DNA of 64,000 nucleotides, taken from assembly GCA_902810075.1 (NCBI GenBank), contig LR778135.1, positions 1,364,001 through 1,428,000 of the forward strand. Reading direction: 5' to 3'. A program made the position numbers and the translations under genes. The notes below the pieces were generated by a model. The model searched no databases. It was given only the letters and a program-made list of their open reading frames with translations, and was not told the DNA's origin. This DNA is from Ruminococcaceae bacterium BL-6. Its GTDB lineage: Bacteria > Bacillota > Clostridia > Oscillospirales > Acutalibacteraceae. Positions 43,373 through 51,865 of this stretch are shown piece after piece (position 1 is the stretch's first letter; each line of letters opens with the position of its first letter).

Positions 43373-44707
43373 ATGGAAGACGACAGAAAGGGACGCCGCC
43401 CGGAGGATGGCGCTTCCGGCGGAGAGCATCCGGACGGCAGGGCGGAAAACTTCCGGCTCCATATCAGGGATGACGGCCTGTTCGACGATGGCGCCGAGCT
43501 TTCCAGCGAGGAAAAAGGGGATTCCCCGGACGAAAGGGATGTCCTGCACAGCTACAGCAGCCCCCGGACGCGTCAGGCGCTGGAAGCGGAGCAGCTCCGC
43601 GCCAAAAAAGAGGCGGAGCGGGCGCACCGGATCCGCAGCCGCGAAAAGGGGAGAAAGAACCGGCGCCTGTTTCGGGTGGTCTGGGTCTCGATGGTGGTGA
43701 TCCTCGGCCTTGCGGTGGGGCAGTACCTGGTTTCCGGCTTCGGCGACATGCTGGCAGTCAATCGGAACAAGGTCAGCGTGACGGTGGAAATCCCCCAAAA
43801 CGCCTCGACGGAAAAGATCGCCGATATCCTTTACGCGAACGGCGTGATCGAAAAGCGGGATTTTTTCCGGCTTTATTCCAAAATGACGAAAGCCGACGGC
43901 AGTTACAGCCAGGGGACTTTCCATATCGACACCAATCTGGATTACGAGGCGATTATCAATTACCTTCAGTCGGAAGCGAATCGTGTGGACACGGTGAAGA
44001 TCACGTTCCAGGAGGGCCTGAACCTGCGGGAAACGGCCGAGCTTCTGGAAAAGAACGGGGTCTGCACCGAAGAGGACGTCCTGAAGGCTGCCTCTTCGAA
44101 GGACTTTGAAAATTACGATCTGGTCAGCGCGGTCACGAACGACAAGGACCGCTATTACCTGCTCGAGGGCTATCTTTTCCCCGACACCTATGATTTCTAC
44201 AAAAACGAGGACCCCAAGCAGGCGCTCGGGAAAATGATCAGCAACTGCAGCAAAAAGATGACCCAGAGCATCCGGGAACAGGCGCAGAAGCAGGGGATGA
44301 GCCTGGACCAGGTGCTGAACCTCGCCTCCATCATCCAGGCGGAATCGGCCGACAAGGAAGATATGAAGAAGGTCTCATCCGTTCTGCAGAACCGCCTGAA
44401 AAACGGCGCGAAAACCGGCACCCTGCAGCTTGGCTGCGATTCCACCGTCTATTATCCTTACCGGCAGAAAACACAGGTTCCGGAAAAAGAGCGCGAGACC
44501 TACGTCAGCCGGTACGACACCTATCAGATCACGGGCCTCCCGCCGGGGCCGATCTGCAACCCCGGCCTTGACGCGATCAACGCCGCCCTGAACCCGGCGG
44601 ACACGGACTATTATTATTTCTGCCATTCGAAGGACGGAAAGGCGTATTATGCAAAGACGGCGGCGCAGCACGAGAAAAATCTGAAAAAGGCAGGTCTGAC
44701 CCAGTGA
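43373..44707 (+). CDS. mltG: endolytic transglycosylase MltG
   Basis: Membrane-bound lytic transglycosylase that cuts nascent peptidoglycan strands. 444 residues: charged cytoplasmic N-terminus (1-99), one membrane helix (about 100-120), LysM-like region and the YceG catalytic domain with LASIIQAESAD (catalytic glutamate) and LPPGPICNPG. The ATG at 43373 has AGGAGGAA. The unusually long, highly charged cytoplasmic tail may be a contact or regulatory site. Stop overlaps the next start (GTGA). Confidence 0.95.
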   Translation: MEDDRKGRRPEDGASGGEHPDGRAENFRLHIRDDGLFDDGAELSSEEKGDSPDERDVLHSYSSPRTRQALEAEQLRAKKEAERAHRIRSREKGRKNRRLFRVVWVSMVVILGLAVGQYLVSGFGDMLAVNRNKVSVTVEIPQNASTEKIADILYANGVIEKRDFFRLYSKMTKADGSYSQGTFHIDTNLDYEAIINYLQSEANRVDTVKITFQEGLNLRETAELLEKNGVCTEEDVLKAASSKDFENYDLVSAVTNDKDRYYLLEGYLFPDTYDFYKNEDPKQALGKMISNCSKKMTQSIREQAQKQGMSLDQVLNLASIIQAESADKEDMKKVSSVLQNRLKNGAKTGTLQLGCDSTVYYPYRQKTQVPEKERETYVSRYDTYQITGLPPGPICNPGLDAINAALNPADTDYYYFCHSKDGKAYYAKTAAQHEKNLKKAGLTQ

Positions 44708-45951
44708 GAAAATTGGAACTGCTCTCCCCGGCGGGCGACGCGGAGCGGCTCGGCGCCGCGATGGATTTCGGGGCCGACGCCGTTTATCTGGCGGGCCGGG
44801 AATTCGGGATGCGTTCCTCCCCCGCGAATTTTGACGACGCCGGGCTCGAACGCGCCATCACATCGGCGCACAGCCGGGGCGCAAAGATTTACCTGACCTG
44901 CAACACCCTGCCGCGCAATGAGGAGCTTGTGCGCCTGCCCGATTTTTTGAGCAGGGCGCAGGAAATCGGCGTGGACGCCTTTATCGTCACGGACCTGGGC
45001 GTGCTGAGCCTCGCCAAAAAATACGCGCCGCGCGTCTCCGTTCATATCTCCACACAGGCAGGGGTTGTCAACTACGCGGCCGCCTCAGCTTTCTACGACA
45101 TGGGCGCGTCCCGCGTCGTGCTTGCGCGGGAGCTCAGTCTGGAAGAGATCGCGCAGATCCGCGCGAAAACCCCGTCCGCGCTGGAGCTGGAGGTCTTCGT
45201 CCACGGCTCCATGTGCGTTTCGTTTTCCGGCCGCTGCCTTCTTTCCAATTACCTGACGGGCAGGGACGCGAACCGGGGCGACTGCGCCCAGCCCTGCCGG
45301 TGGTCTTACAGCCTGATGGAAGAAAAGCGGCCCGGCGAGTACTTCCCGGTGGAGGAAAACGGGCGGGGGACGTTTATCCTGAATTCCAAAGACCTGTGCA
45401 TGATCCGGCATATCCCCGAGCTGGCCGCCGCGGGCGCGGACAGCCTGAAGATCGAGGGGCGCGCGAAGTCCGCCTATTACGTGGCGGTGACGACGAACGC
45501 CTACCGCAGCGCGATCGACGAGTATGCGCGCGATCCGGAGGCGCCGCTCTCCCCGTGGGTCGCGGAGGAGCTGAACAAGATCAGCCACCGCGAATACACG
45601 ACCGGGTTTTATTTCGGCAGCCCGGGGCAGGTGTATGAAAACGGGGGATATGTGCGCGACTACGAGGTCGCGGCCGTCTGTACGGGCTGGGAAAACGGCA
45701 TGGCCGTCCTGTCGCAGCGCAACCGTTTTTTCCGCGGCGACACCGTCGACGTGCTCGAGCCCGGCGAGATCCCGTTTTCGTTTCCGCTGGAAGAAATTTT
45801 CGACGAAAATATGGAACCGATCGACTCGGCGCCGCACGCGACGATGACGGTGCTCGCGAAATGCCCCCGCCCGCTCAAAGCGGGCGCGCTTCTGCGCAGG
45901 GCCATAATCCCCAAGCCTTCGGGAAAAAATCCGCAGGAAAAAGGAGCGTGA
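44704..45951 (+). CDS. U32-family peptidase-like protein (TrhP/RlhA type)
   Basis: 415 residues. It begins ELLSPAGDAERLGAAMDFGADAVY-like and has the family cysteine signature with C-V-S-F-S-G-R-C followed by NRGDCAQPCR, the region linked to Fe-S-dependent hydroxylation of RNA in TrhP (tRNA) and RlhA (rRNA). I prefer the RNA-hydroxylation role over proteolysis but cannot prove it. GTG start overlapping mltG, an arrangement frequent in Clostridia. Confidence 0.9.
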   Translation: MRKLELLSPAGDAERLGAAMDFGADAVYLAGREFGMRSSPANFDDAGLERAITSAHSRGAKIYLTCNTLPRNEELVRLPDFLSRAQEIGVDAFIVTDLGVLSLAKKYAPRVSVHISTQAGVVNYAAASAFYDMGASRVVLARELSLEEIAQIRAKTPSALELEVFVHGSMCVSFSGRCLLSNYLTGRDANRGDCAQPCRWSYSLMEEKRPGEYFPVEENGRGTFILNSKDLCMIRHIPELAAAGADSLKIEGRAKSAYYVAVTTNAYRSAIDEYARDPEAPLSPWVAEELNKISHREYTTGFYFGSPGQVYENGGYVRDYEVAAVCTGWENGMAVLSQRNRFFRGDTVDVLEPGEIPFSFPLEEIFDENMEPIDSAPHATMTVLAKCPRPLKAGALLRRAIIPKPSGKNPQEKGA

Positions 45952-45980
45952 ACCGGTTTTCCGGTTCACGCTCCTTCCTT
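45943..45980. terminator. bidirectional terminator overlapping the U32 stop codon
   Basis: A perfect 14-base stem (45943-45956 with 45961-45974, loop TTTT). The plus side is followed by TTCCTT, the minus side by TTTTTCC, so it mainly ends the minus-strand small gene. The U32 stop codon (45949-45951) lies in the stem. Confidence 0.8.
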
Positions 45981-46012
45981 AACATTAAATTCCAGCCGAT
46001 GGCGAAAGAAGC

Positions 46013-46207
46013 TTAATAAGAAGCGGGCGGATTTCCCACCAGACTGCTCACAAATTGCTGCATTTCCTGCTTTGATGTGATCCCGTGCGTCTGTTCGACG
46101 ATTTTCCGGCGCTCCGGCTCGCTCAAAGATTCAAAATACCGGGCGGCTGCCGGATTCTGGAACAGCGCCATGCCGAAGCCCATCGGCAGCTTCTGAAGTT
46201 CGTTCAT
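46013..46207 (-). CDS. small conserved-type hypothetical protein
   Basis: 64 residues, helical, with MNELQKLPMGFGMAL at the start, the FESLSEPERRKIVEQTHG segment and a short VSSLVG end. It looks like a real gene because of its good codon use, a GGGGTGA ribosome site before ATG 46207 and its own terminator at 45943-45980. I do not recognise a function. An in-frame GTG at 46216 is an alternative start. Confidence 0.65.
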   Translation of the reverse strand: MNELQKLPMGFGMALFQNPAAARYFESLSEPERRKIVEQTHGITSKQEMQQFVSSLVGNPPASY

Positions 46208-46298
46208 CGTTATCACCCCGCGTTTAGTTTGCGGATTTCCCCGGAAATTATGATGTTATTTTTTGTTTAATTTTTGTTCCCTTCCGATTATTTCATGT

Positions 46299-47198
46299 TT
46301 AGTCCGTGATTTTGTTTTTTCCGCTTTTTTTGGCCCGGTACATCATCTGGTCGGCGAGGGTTAGAAGACGTTCCATGGGGATCGGCCCGGTGTCCATCGA
46401 AACCATGGTATAACTGCCGATGCTCACGGTGAAGGAAATGTCTGCGCCGTTGTATTCAAACGATTCCCGTTCGGCCTTTCGGCGGATGTCCTCGCTGATT
46501 TTGTGGGCGGTATCGTGGGAAGCGCCAGGGAGCACCACCAGAAATTCGTCTCCGCCGTAGCGGGAGATCCAGTCGCCGTCCCGGATGCAGGATTCGATGA
46601 TCCGCGCCGTTTTCTGCAGAACCAGATCCCCGCAGGGGTGGCCGTAGGTGTCGTTGATCTCCTTGAACTGGTCGACATCCAACATGATGGCCGACAGGTA
46701 CACCCGGTTCGCGGCCGCGTTGTAAATATCGACGGGGAGCCTTTGATCAATATATTTCCGGTTGAATACCTGGGTCAGCTCGTCGGTGATCACCTTGCGG
46801 TTCAGCGATTCGATCATGTCGTAGATTCCCTCTATCGTTTTGCCCTTCAGCCCGGGGATGATCCCCGTTTCCGTGATATCCTTCAGAATTTCCACCACAT
46901 ATTTCCGTCCGGAGAAAACGATGGGGCTCGCGATCACCATAAATACTTTTTCCTTGTTGTATTCGATTTTAAGAAACGTGTCATCCTCCGCAATCGCCAT
47001 GGATGACACACAGTTTAAGCAGAAGGTATTATTTTTCCAGAAATCAAAGCAGGAGGACTGCGCCACCGCAAATTCATTCCGGGATTCGCAGGACAGAACC
47101 TTTTTCCCGATAGGGTCGACCACCCGGACCAGATTAAAAAGCCTGCTGAATTTTTTCAGGAAATCGACCAGTTCCTGTTCGTCCGTGACCTGGATCAT
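46299..47198 (-). CDS. diguanylate cyclase with N-terminal cysteine sensor
   Basis: Makes cyclic di-GMP. 299 residues. The C-terminal GGDEF domain (about 135-295) has an intact active site GGDEF (215-219) and an inhibitory I-site R206-D-G-D209 placed 5 residues before it. The N-terminal PAS-like domain (about 1-110) carries C50, C60 and C63, a spacing seen in redox or metal-binding sensors. No membrane segment, so it is cytoplasmic. Single gene with its own promoter. Confidence 0.93.
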   Translation of the reverse strand: MIQVTDEQELVDFLKKFSRLFNLVRVVDPIGKKVLSCESRNEFAVAQSSCFDFWKNNTFCLNCVSSMAIAEDDTFLKIEYNKEKVFMVIASPIVFSGRKYVVEILKDITETGIIPGLKGKTIEGIYDMIESLNRKVITDELTQVFNRKYIDQRLPVDIYNAAANRVYLSAIMLDVDQFKEINDTYGHPCGDLVLQKTARIIESCIRDGDWISRYGGDEFLVVLPGASHDTAHKISEDIRRKAERESFEYNGADISFTVSIGSYTMVSMDTGPIPMERLLTLADQMMYRAKKSGKNKITD

Positions 47199-47239
47199 TT
47201 CGCACCCCCGCCGTTTTTCGAAAATTTCAGAATAAAATC

Positions 47240-47268
47240 ATTATAGCATTGATGAAAGGTACTGACAA
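47240..47268 (-). promoter_or_regulatory. promoter of the diguanylate cyclase gene
   Basis: On the minus strand TTGTCA (47268-47263), a 17-base spacer and perfect TATAAT (47245-47240). Confidence 0.7.
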
Positions 47269-47311
47269 GTTTGCCGGCAGGCTGTTTCCGCGATAAAAAA
47301 TGCGCGCGAGG

Positions 47312-47340
47312 TTGCGGTCTGGCAGAAAAATCGTTATACT
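47312..47340 (+). promoter_or_regulatory. promoter of the FAD-oxidoreductase gene pair
   Basis: TTGCGG (47312-47317), a 17-base spacer and TATACT (47335-47340), divergent from the cyclase promoter. Confidence 0.6.
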
Positions 47341-47406
47341 AAAGAAAGGTGCTGCGGCGGGCGAACGGAGAACCACCGCGAATTTTTCAGGGGGCAGGAA
47401 AACGAG

Positions 47407-48684
47407 ATGGAGAAAATCGGCATAGCCGTTGTCGGCGGCGGCGCGGCGGGACTGATGGCGGCCGGACAGGCGGCGGCACGGCTCAAAAAAAGCGTGGGCG
47501 GCGTTTCTGTATTTGAGGGGGCGCCGCGCGTGGGGAAGAAGCTTCTCGCTACGGGCAACGGAAGATGCAATCTGACCAACGTGCGGGCGGCGCCTTCGTT
47601 TTATCACGGGGAACCGGAGCAGGCGGAGCCGCTGCTGCAGATGATCTCCCCGGCTCAGGTGACGGATGCTTTTGAAGAGATGGGACTTTTCTGCCGGGAG
47701 GAAGAGGAGGGCAGGGTCTACCCCCGCAGCGGACAGGCCGCCTCGGTTTTGGATGCGCTTCGCCTGTTCCTGCAAAGAAACGGGGGAAGCGAGCGGTGCG
47801 GCGCGGCAATCTCCGGAATCAAAAGGGTTCCGGGAGGATTCCTGCTCCGGACGGCGGAAGGAAACGAAATCCACGCGCGCAGGGTCATCCTCGCACAGGG
47901 GGGAAAGGCATCCCCCCAGATCAGTTCCGACGGCGGGATTCCCCTTGCCGAAATGCTGGGGCACAGCGTTGCGCCGCTCTTTCCGGCGCTGGTTCCGGTC
48001 AGAACAAACCCGGAGCTGGTGCGCGCGCTGAAAGGGGTGCGAAGCCGCGGAACGGTGGAGCTTTTGGCGGATGGCCGCCCGGTGAAAAGGGAAGAGGGCG
48101 AGGTCCAGTTTACCGACCGCGGCCTTTCGGGAATCTGCGTTTTTCAGCTTTCCCGGGCCGCGTCGGAGTTCTTTTCGCGCGGGACTGTCTGCGGCCGGCG
48201 TTGCCGGAAGCTTGAAATCTCGCTCGACCTACTCCCGGATTTTGATTGCGGGCAGGTTCTGGAGCTGCTGGAACGATTGGCCCTTCTTTACCCGGAGCTG
48301 CCCGCCCGCGAGTTGCCGTTCGGCCTGATGAACAAACGGGCGGGACAGGAGGCCGTCAGAAGGGCCTTACTGCAGGATCCCGGCCGGAAGGCGGAGGGGG
48401 TTTCGCGGGAGCAGCTTCGCGCGGTGGCCCAAACAATGAAAAGTTATGTTTTTCCCGTTACCGGCGTGCTTCCCTGGCGGGACGCTCAGGTGACCGCGGG
48501 CGGCGTTCCGCTTTCCCAGATCGTTTTGCCGAAAATGGAATCCCGGGTCTGCCCCGGCGCCTATCTTGCCGGCGAAATGCTGAATCTGGACGGCGACTGC
48601 GGCGGGTTCAATCTGCACTGGGCTTGGATTAGTGGGATTGCAGCCGGGCGCAGCGCGGCGGAGTCCCTGTTACAGGAGGAGTAG
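47407..48684 (+). CDS. BaiN/HI0933-family FAD-binding oxidoreductase
   Basis: 425 residues. N-terminal FAD-binding motif VVGGGAAGLMAAGQAA (about 8-23), VGKKLLATGNGRCNLTN (about 42-58) and the C-terminal GEMLNLDGDCGGFNLHWAWISG are hallmarks of the HI0933/BaiN flavoprotein family. BaiN is known from bile-acid dehydroxylation clusters, but most members, including this one, lack that context, so the substrate is unknown. It is followed by a second flavoprotein after one base. Confidence 0.92.
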   Translation: MEKIGIAVVGGGAAGLMAAGQAAARLKKSVGGVSVFEGAPRVGKKLLATGNGRCNLTNVRAAPSFYHGEPEQAEPLLQMISPAQVTDAFEEMGLFCREEEEGRVYPRSGQAASVLDALRLFLQRNGGSERCGAAISGIKRVPGGFLLRTAEGNEIHARRVILAQGGKASPQISSDGGIPLAEMLGHSVAPLFPALVPVRTNPELVRALKGVRSRGTVELLADGRPVKREEGEVQFTDRGLSGICVFQLSRAASEFFSRGTVCGRRCRKLEISLDLLPDFDCGQVLELLERLALLYPELPARELPFGLMNKRAGQEAVRRALLQDPGRKAEGVSREQLRAVAQTMKSYVFPVTGVLPWRDAQVTAGGVPLSQIVLPKMESRVCPGAYLAGEMLNLDGDCGGFNLHWAWISGIAAGRSAAESLLQEE

Positions 48685-48685
48685 C

Positions 48686-50284
48686 ATGCTGAAAATATCG
48701 GAAATCCCGCTTCCTTTGGATGCGGGCAAAGAAGAGCTGGTTCGTCGGGCGGCCCTGCGCCTTCGGGTCAGGCCGGAGGAAATCCGTTCCCTGAAGATCC
48801 TGAAAAAATCGGTGGATGCGCGTAAAAAGCGGGACATCCACTTTGTTTATTCGGTGCAGGCAGAACTTTCACGCGGGGAAGACGAGGTGCTCGCCCGCAG
48901 CCGGGACCAGAAAGTCTCTGCCGCGAAACCGTACCGGTATCTTCTGCCGCCGCACCGCGAACTCGGCAGCCGGCCGGTCGTCGTCGGGTTCGGCCCGGCG
49001 GGCATGTTTGCCGCGCTGATTCTGGCGCAGGCGGGCCAGCGCCCGATCGCTCTGGAACGGGGCGCCGATGTGGAAAAACGGGCGCGCCTGGTTTCGGGAT
49101 TCTGGCACGGCGGGGCGCTCTGTACGGAATCGAACGTCCAGTTCGGCGAGGGCGGCGCAGGCACCTTTTCGGACGGAAAGCTGACTACCGGAACCAAAGA
49201 CCCGCGGGCGAACAAGGTGCTTGAGGAATTCGTTCAGGCCGGGGCGCCGGAAGAAATTCTGTATTCGGCAAAGCCCCACATCGGCACAGACCGCCTGCCG
49301 TCCGTGGTAAAAAACATCCGGCAAAAAATAACCTCCCTCGGCGGGGAGATCTTTTTTGAAACGAAAATGGCCCGCCTGATTTTAAAGGACGGTTCCATCC
49401 GCGCGTTGGAGGCAGTGCACGACGGGGCGGCGCGCACCATTGAAAGCAGCCATGTGATTCTGGCGGTCGGCCACAGCGCGCGGGATACCTTTGAAATGCT
49501 TTTGAAGGTGGGCGTCATGATGGAGCAAAAACCGTTTTCCATCGGCGCGCGCATCGAACACAGCCAGCGGATGGTGGATGTCTCCCAGTATGGGGAGTTC
49601 GCGGGGAATCCCGCCCTTGGGGCGGCGGATTACCGGCTTGCGGTCCACCTGGAAAACGGCAGGGGCGTCTACACGTTCTGCATGTGTCCGGGCGGCAGCG
49701 TCGTCGCCGCGGCGTCCGAAGAGGAGCGGCTCGTCACGAACGGCATGAGCAATTTCGCGCGCGATGGACAAAACGCGAATTCCGCCCTCTTGGTCGGCGT
49801 TGGCCCGTTGGATTTTCAAAGCCCGAATCCGCTGGCCGGCATGTATTTTCAGCGGAAATGGGAAGAAGCCGCTTTCCATCTTGGCGGCGGGGATTACCGG
49901 GCGCCCGCCCAGCGGGTCGGGGACTTCCTGAAGCACCGCGCCTCGGATTCTTTCGGGAGCGTGACGCCCACCTACCGGCCCGGCGTCACCCCGTGCAGCC
50001 TGGACGGCTGCCTGCCGGAGTTTGCCGCGGAGTCGATGCGCCTTGGCATCGTGAAGATGGATGCTAGGCTGCATGGCTTTGCCAACCCCGATGCGGTTCT
50101 GACCGGGATGGAGACCAGAAGCTCGTCTCCGGTTCGCATCCTCCGCGGGGAAGACGGCCTGTCCCGCTCCGTCGGCGGGCTTTATCCGTGCGGCGAAGGG
50201 GCGGGCTATGCCGGCGGGATCATCTCGGCGGCAGTGGACGGAATCCGCTGCGCGGAAAACCTGCTGACCTTGTCTGAACCATAA
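48686..50284 (+). CDS. FAD-dependent dehydrogenase (COG2509 type)
   Basis: 532 residues. An N-terminal helper domain (1-90; LDAGKEELVRRAALRLRV split over the region) precedes an FAD-binding fold with VVVGFGPAGMFAALILAQAG-type sequence (about 91-110), GGAGTFSDGKLTT, and the C-terminal GEGAGYAGGIISAAVDG. This is the typical long uncharacterised FAD-dependent dehydrogenase of Firmicutes. ATG 48686 has AGGAGG; it is probably co-transcribed with the upstream gene. Confidence 0.92.
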   Translation: MLKISEIPLPLDAGKEELVRRAALRLRVRPEEIRSLKILKKSVDARKKRDIHFVYSVQAELSRGEDEVLARSRDQKVSAAKPYRYLLPPHRELGSRPVVVGFGPAGMFAALILAQAGQRPIALERGADVEKRARLVSGFWHGGALCTESNVQFGEGGAGTFSDGKLTTGTKDPRANKVLEEFVQAGAPEEILYSAKPHIGTDRLPSVVKNIRQKITSLGGEIFFETKMARLILKDGSIRALEAVHDGAARTIESSHVILAVGHSARDTFEMLLKVGVMMEQKPFSIGARIEHSQRMVDVSQYGEFAGNPALGAADYRLAVHLENGRGVYTFCMCPGGSVVAAASEEERLVTNGMSNFARDGQNANSALLVGVGPLDFQSPNPLAGMYFQRKWEEAAFHLGGGDYRAPAQRVGDFLKHRASDSFGSVTPTYRPGVTPCSLDGCLPEFAAESMRLGIVKMDARLHGFANPDAVLTGMETRSSSPVRILRGEDGLSRSVGGLYPCGEGAGYAGGIISAAVDGIRCAENLLTLSEP

Positions 50285-50546
50285 AAACGAAGGATTTTTG
50301 AAAATAAAATTGCGCCAAAAGGGGAGAGGTGTCGGAATCCTTTCCGGATTCCTGGAAATTTTGACGCCGGCATCATTTTAGCCGAAATAGATAAGTCCCT
50401 TGATTGTTCGAAACTTTGAAAAAAGCCGGATATTCCGGCCGAAATCATCGGTATCATTTTCATCGCCGGTGCGCCGGGGTTCGGCTTTTCCGCGATCCGA
50501 CGGCGTATCCGGCGGAAAGGCAGGCGATCGGTCATAGAGCCTGTAT

Positions 50547-50909
50547 TCACAAGCGTTTAAGCAGTGTATGAAAGTGAGAGATTTTAACGATAGTTTCAGC
50601 AGAATCGGTAGTAATTTCATAATCCTTGCTGAGACGACGGGAGTTATTCAGCCAACTAAAGGTACGCTCAACCACCCAACGCCAGGGAAGCTTTTCCCAC
50701 TGGTGCGGTTTGATTTTTTCCGAAATGTCCACGCCAAGGCCAAGGGCCTTATCCACATCAAGAACAAAAGTACCGCGATATCCCGCGTCAGCGCAGAATC
50801 TTTGGATGGATGAGTAGCGCTTAAAAGCAAGTTTTGCCGGTTCAATGCCCGACTTCGTGTCATGAATATTCGCCGCATGGACGACGACTGCAAGCAGATT
50901 TCCCATCAC
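50547..50909 (-). CDS. IS5-family transposase, second frame (copy 1)
   Basis: Carries the rest of the DDE domain: the second aspartate in CADAGYRG and the glutamate in VVERTFSWLNNSRRL. Starting upstream of the listed ATG, the same frame reads K-G-R-K-R-H-I-V-V-D and joins the first frame through a -1 shift at the A6 run. Probably expressed only as the fusion protein, about 260 residues. Confidence 0.82.
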   Translation of the reverse strand: MMGNLLAVVVHAANIHDTKSGIEPAKLAFKRYSSIQRFCADAGYRGTFVLDVDKALGLGVDISEKIKPHQWEKLPWRWVVERTFSWLNNSRRLSKDYEITTDSAETIVKISHFHTLLKRL

Positions 50910-50911
50910 GT

Positions 50912-51322
50912 CTACGACGATGTGCCGCTTGCGTCCTTTCGTTTTTTCCCTCCGTCAATACCGCGTTTCTCGCTTGCGGCTACAGTCTTGACACTTTGAG
51001 AGTCGATAATTCCATAGCTCGGTTCTGCTTTTCGGCCCGCATCTTCACGCGTCTTTACCACCATATGTTGCAATATTCTATTCCAAAGGCCGCTGATCCG
51101 AGCGCGCCGATAGAAACTGTGTACTGTTGAATAGGGTGGAAAGTCATGCGGTAAATGACGCCATTGACAGCCTGTTTTGACAAAATACAAAACGGCATCC
51201 GTCAACTCGCGTTTTGACCACTTATATTCTCTTAACCCAGAATATAGTGGTTCTATCTCTGCCCATTGCTTGTCGGTCAGGTCGCTTGGGTATCCCTGCC
51301 TTCGCTTTTCATCTTTTTTCAT
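50912..51322 (-). CDS. IS5-family transposase, first frame (copy 1)
   Basis: 136 residues: an N-terminal DUF4096-type domain (LTDKQWAEIEPLY, GCQWRHLPHDFPPYSTVHSF), then the start of the DDE domain with the first aspartate in GIIDSQSVKT. The frame ends soon after a run of six A residues (GGKKRK region, near 50943), where a -1 frameshift would continue into the second frame. Confidence 0.85.
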   Translation of the reverse strand: MKKDEKRRQGYPSDLTDKQWAEIEPLYSGLREYKWSKRELTDAVLYFVKTGCQWRHLPHDFPPYSTVHSFYRRARISGLWNRILQHMVVKTREDAGRKAEPSYGIIDSQSVKTVAASEKRGIDGGKKRKDASGTSS

Positions 51323-51568
51323 ATGCTCATTTTATCATATCTTCGCTTGTGAATACAACTTCATAGTTTTCAGAAGCTGCTCCGAGCAATCCGGCCAAAT
51401 GGAGCGGCTCTGCAAAAACGTTTTTATCATCCGGTTAAAAATCATTTTCAACTTCCAGTTCTGCTAGATATTTTCTATTATATCGCACAAAAAAATTAGG
51501 TACAAGCCGCATCTTTTTAAGTTTTCTTAAAATCTCCGTTAATTCTGCAAATATTTTAAGAAAAGGGA

Positions 51569-51596
51569 TTGACTTTTTTCCGGAAGTTGGTATAAT
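51569..51596 (+). promoter_or_regulatory. promoter of the tRNA genes
   Basis: TTGACT (51569-51574), a 16-base spacer and perfect TATAAT (51591-51596), 32 bases before tRNA-Gln. Nothing else of note is seen between the IS element and this promoter. Confidence 0.7.
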
Positions 51597-51628
51597 AATT
51601 ATCGCTGTGTAATACTAATATGGATTGA

Positions 51629-51702
51629 TGCGGAATTGTGTAAGGGTAGCACGACAGACTCTGACTCTGTTTGTCTGGGTTCGAATCCTAGTTCCGCAGC
51701 CA
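51629..51702 (+). tRNA. tRNA-Gln (anticodon CTG)
   Basis: Acceptor TGCGGAA pairs with TTCCGCA; anticodon stem ACAGA/TCTGT with loop CTCTGAC gives CTG; T-loop GTTCGAATC; CCA (51700-51702) is encoded. Confidence 0.95.
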
Positions 51703-51705
51703 GCA

Positions 51706-51736
51706 TAGCCTCGGAGTTTCCGAGGCTAGCTTTTTT
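51706..51736 (+). terminator. terminator between the two tRNA genes
   Basis: TAGCCTCGG (51706-51714) pairs with CCGAGGCTA (51720-51728), then GC and six T residues that touch the first base of tRNA-Pro. It can separate or reduce tRNA-Pro expression. Confidence 0.8.
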
Positions 51737-51813
<77 letters not shown>

Positions 51814-51815
51814 TG

Positions 51816-51865
51816 CGGAGTGTCCTTATAGGATCTGAGTATCCTTTAAGGACACTCCGTTTTTT
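51816..51865 (+). terminator. terminator after tRNA-Pro
   Basis: A perfect 13-base stem (51816-51828 with 51847-51859) followed by six T residues. The stop codon of the minus-strand recombinase (51864-51866) lies in this T-run, so the mobile-element edge is very close to here. Confidence 0.88.

Larger units (their letters stand above)
50542..51357 (-). mobile_element. IS5-family insertion sequence (copy 1)
   Basis: About 816 bases bounded by a perfect 14-base inverted repeat, TGTATTCACAAGCG at 50542-50555 and its complement at 51344-51357. It encodes a two-frame transposase on the minus strand, whose stop codon lies inside the left repeat. The true ends may extend a few bases (GAGCC on the left); no clear target duplication was found. 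Inserted between the FAD gene and the tRNA genes. Confidence 0.88.

Noticed and set aside
47407..48684. Bile-acid dehydroxylation gene baiN
   Set aside because: Family match only; no bai genes nearby.
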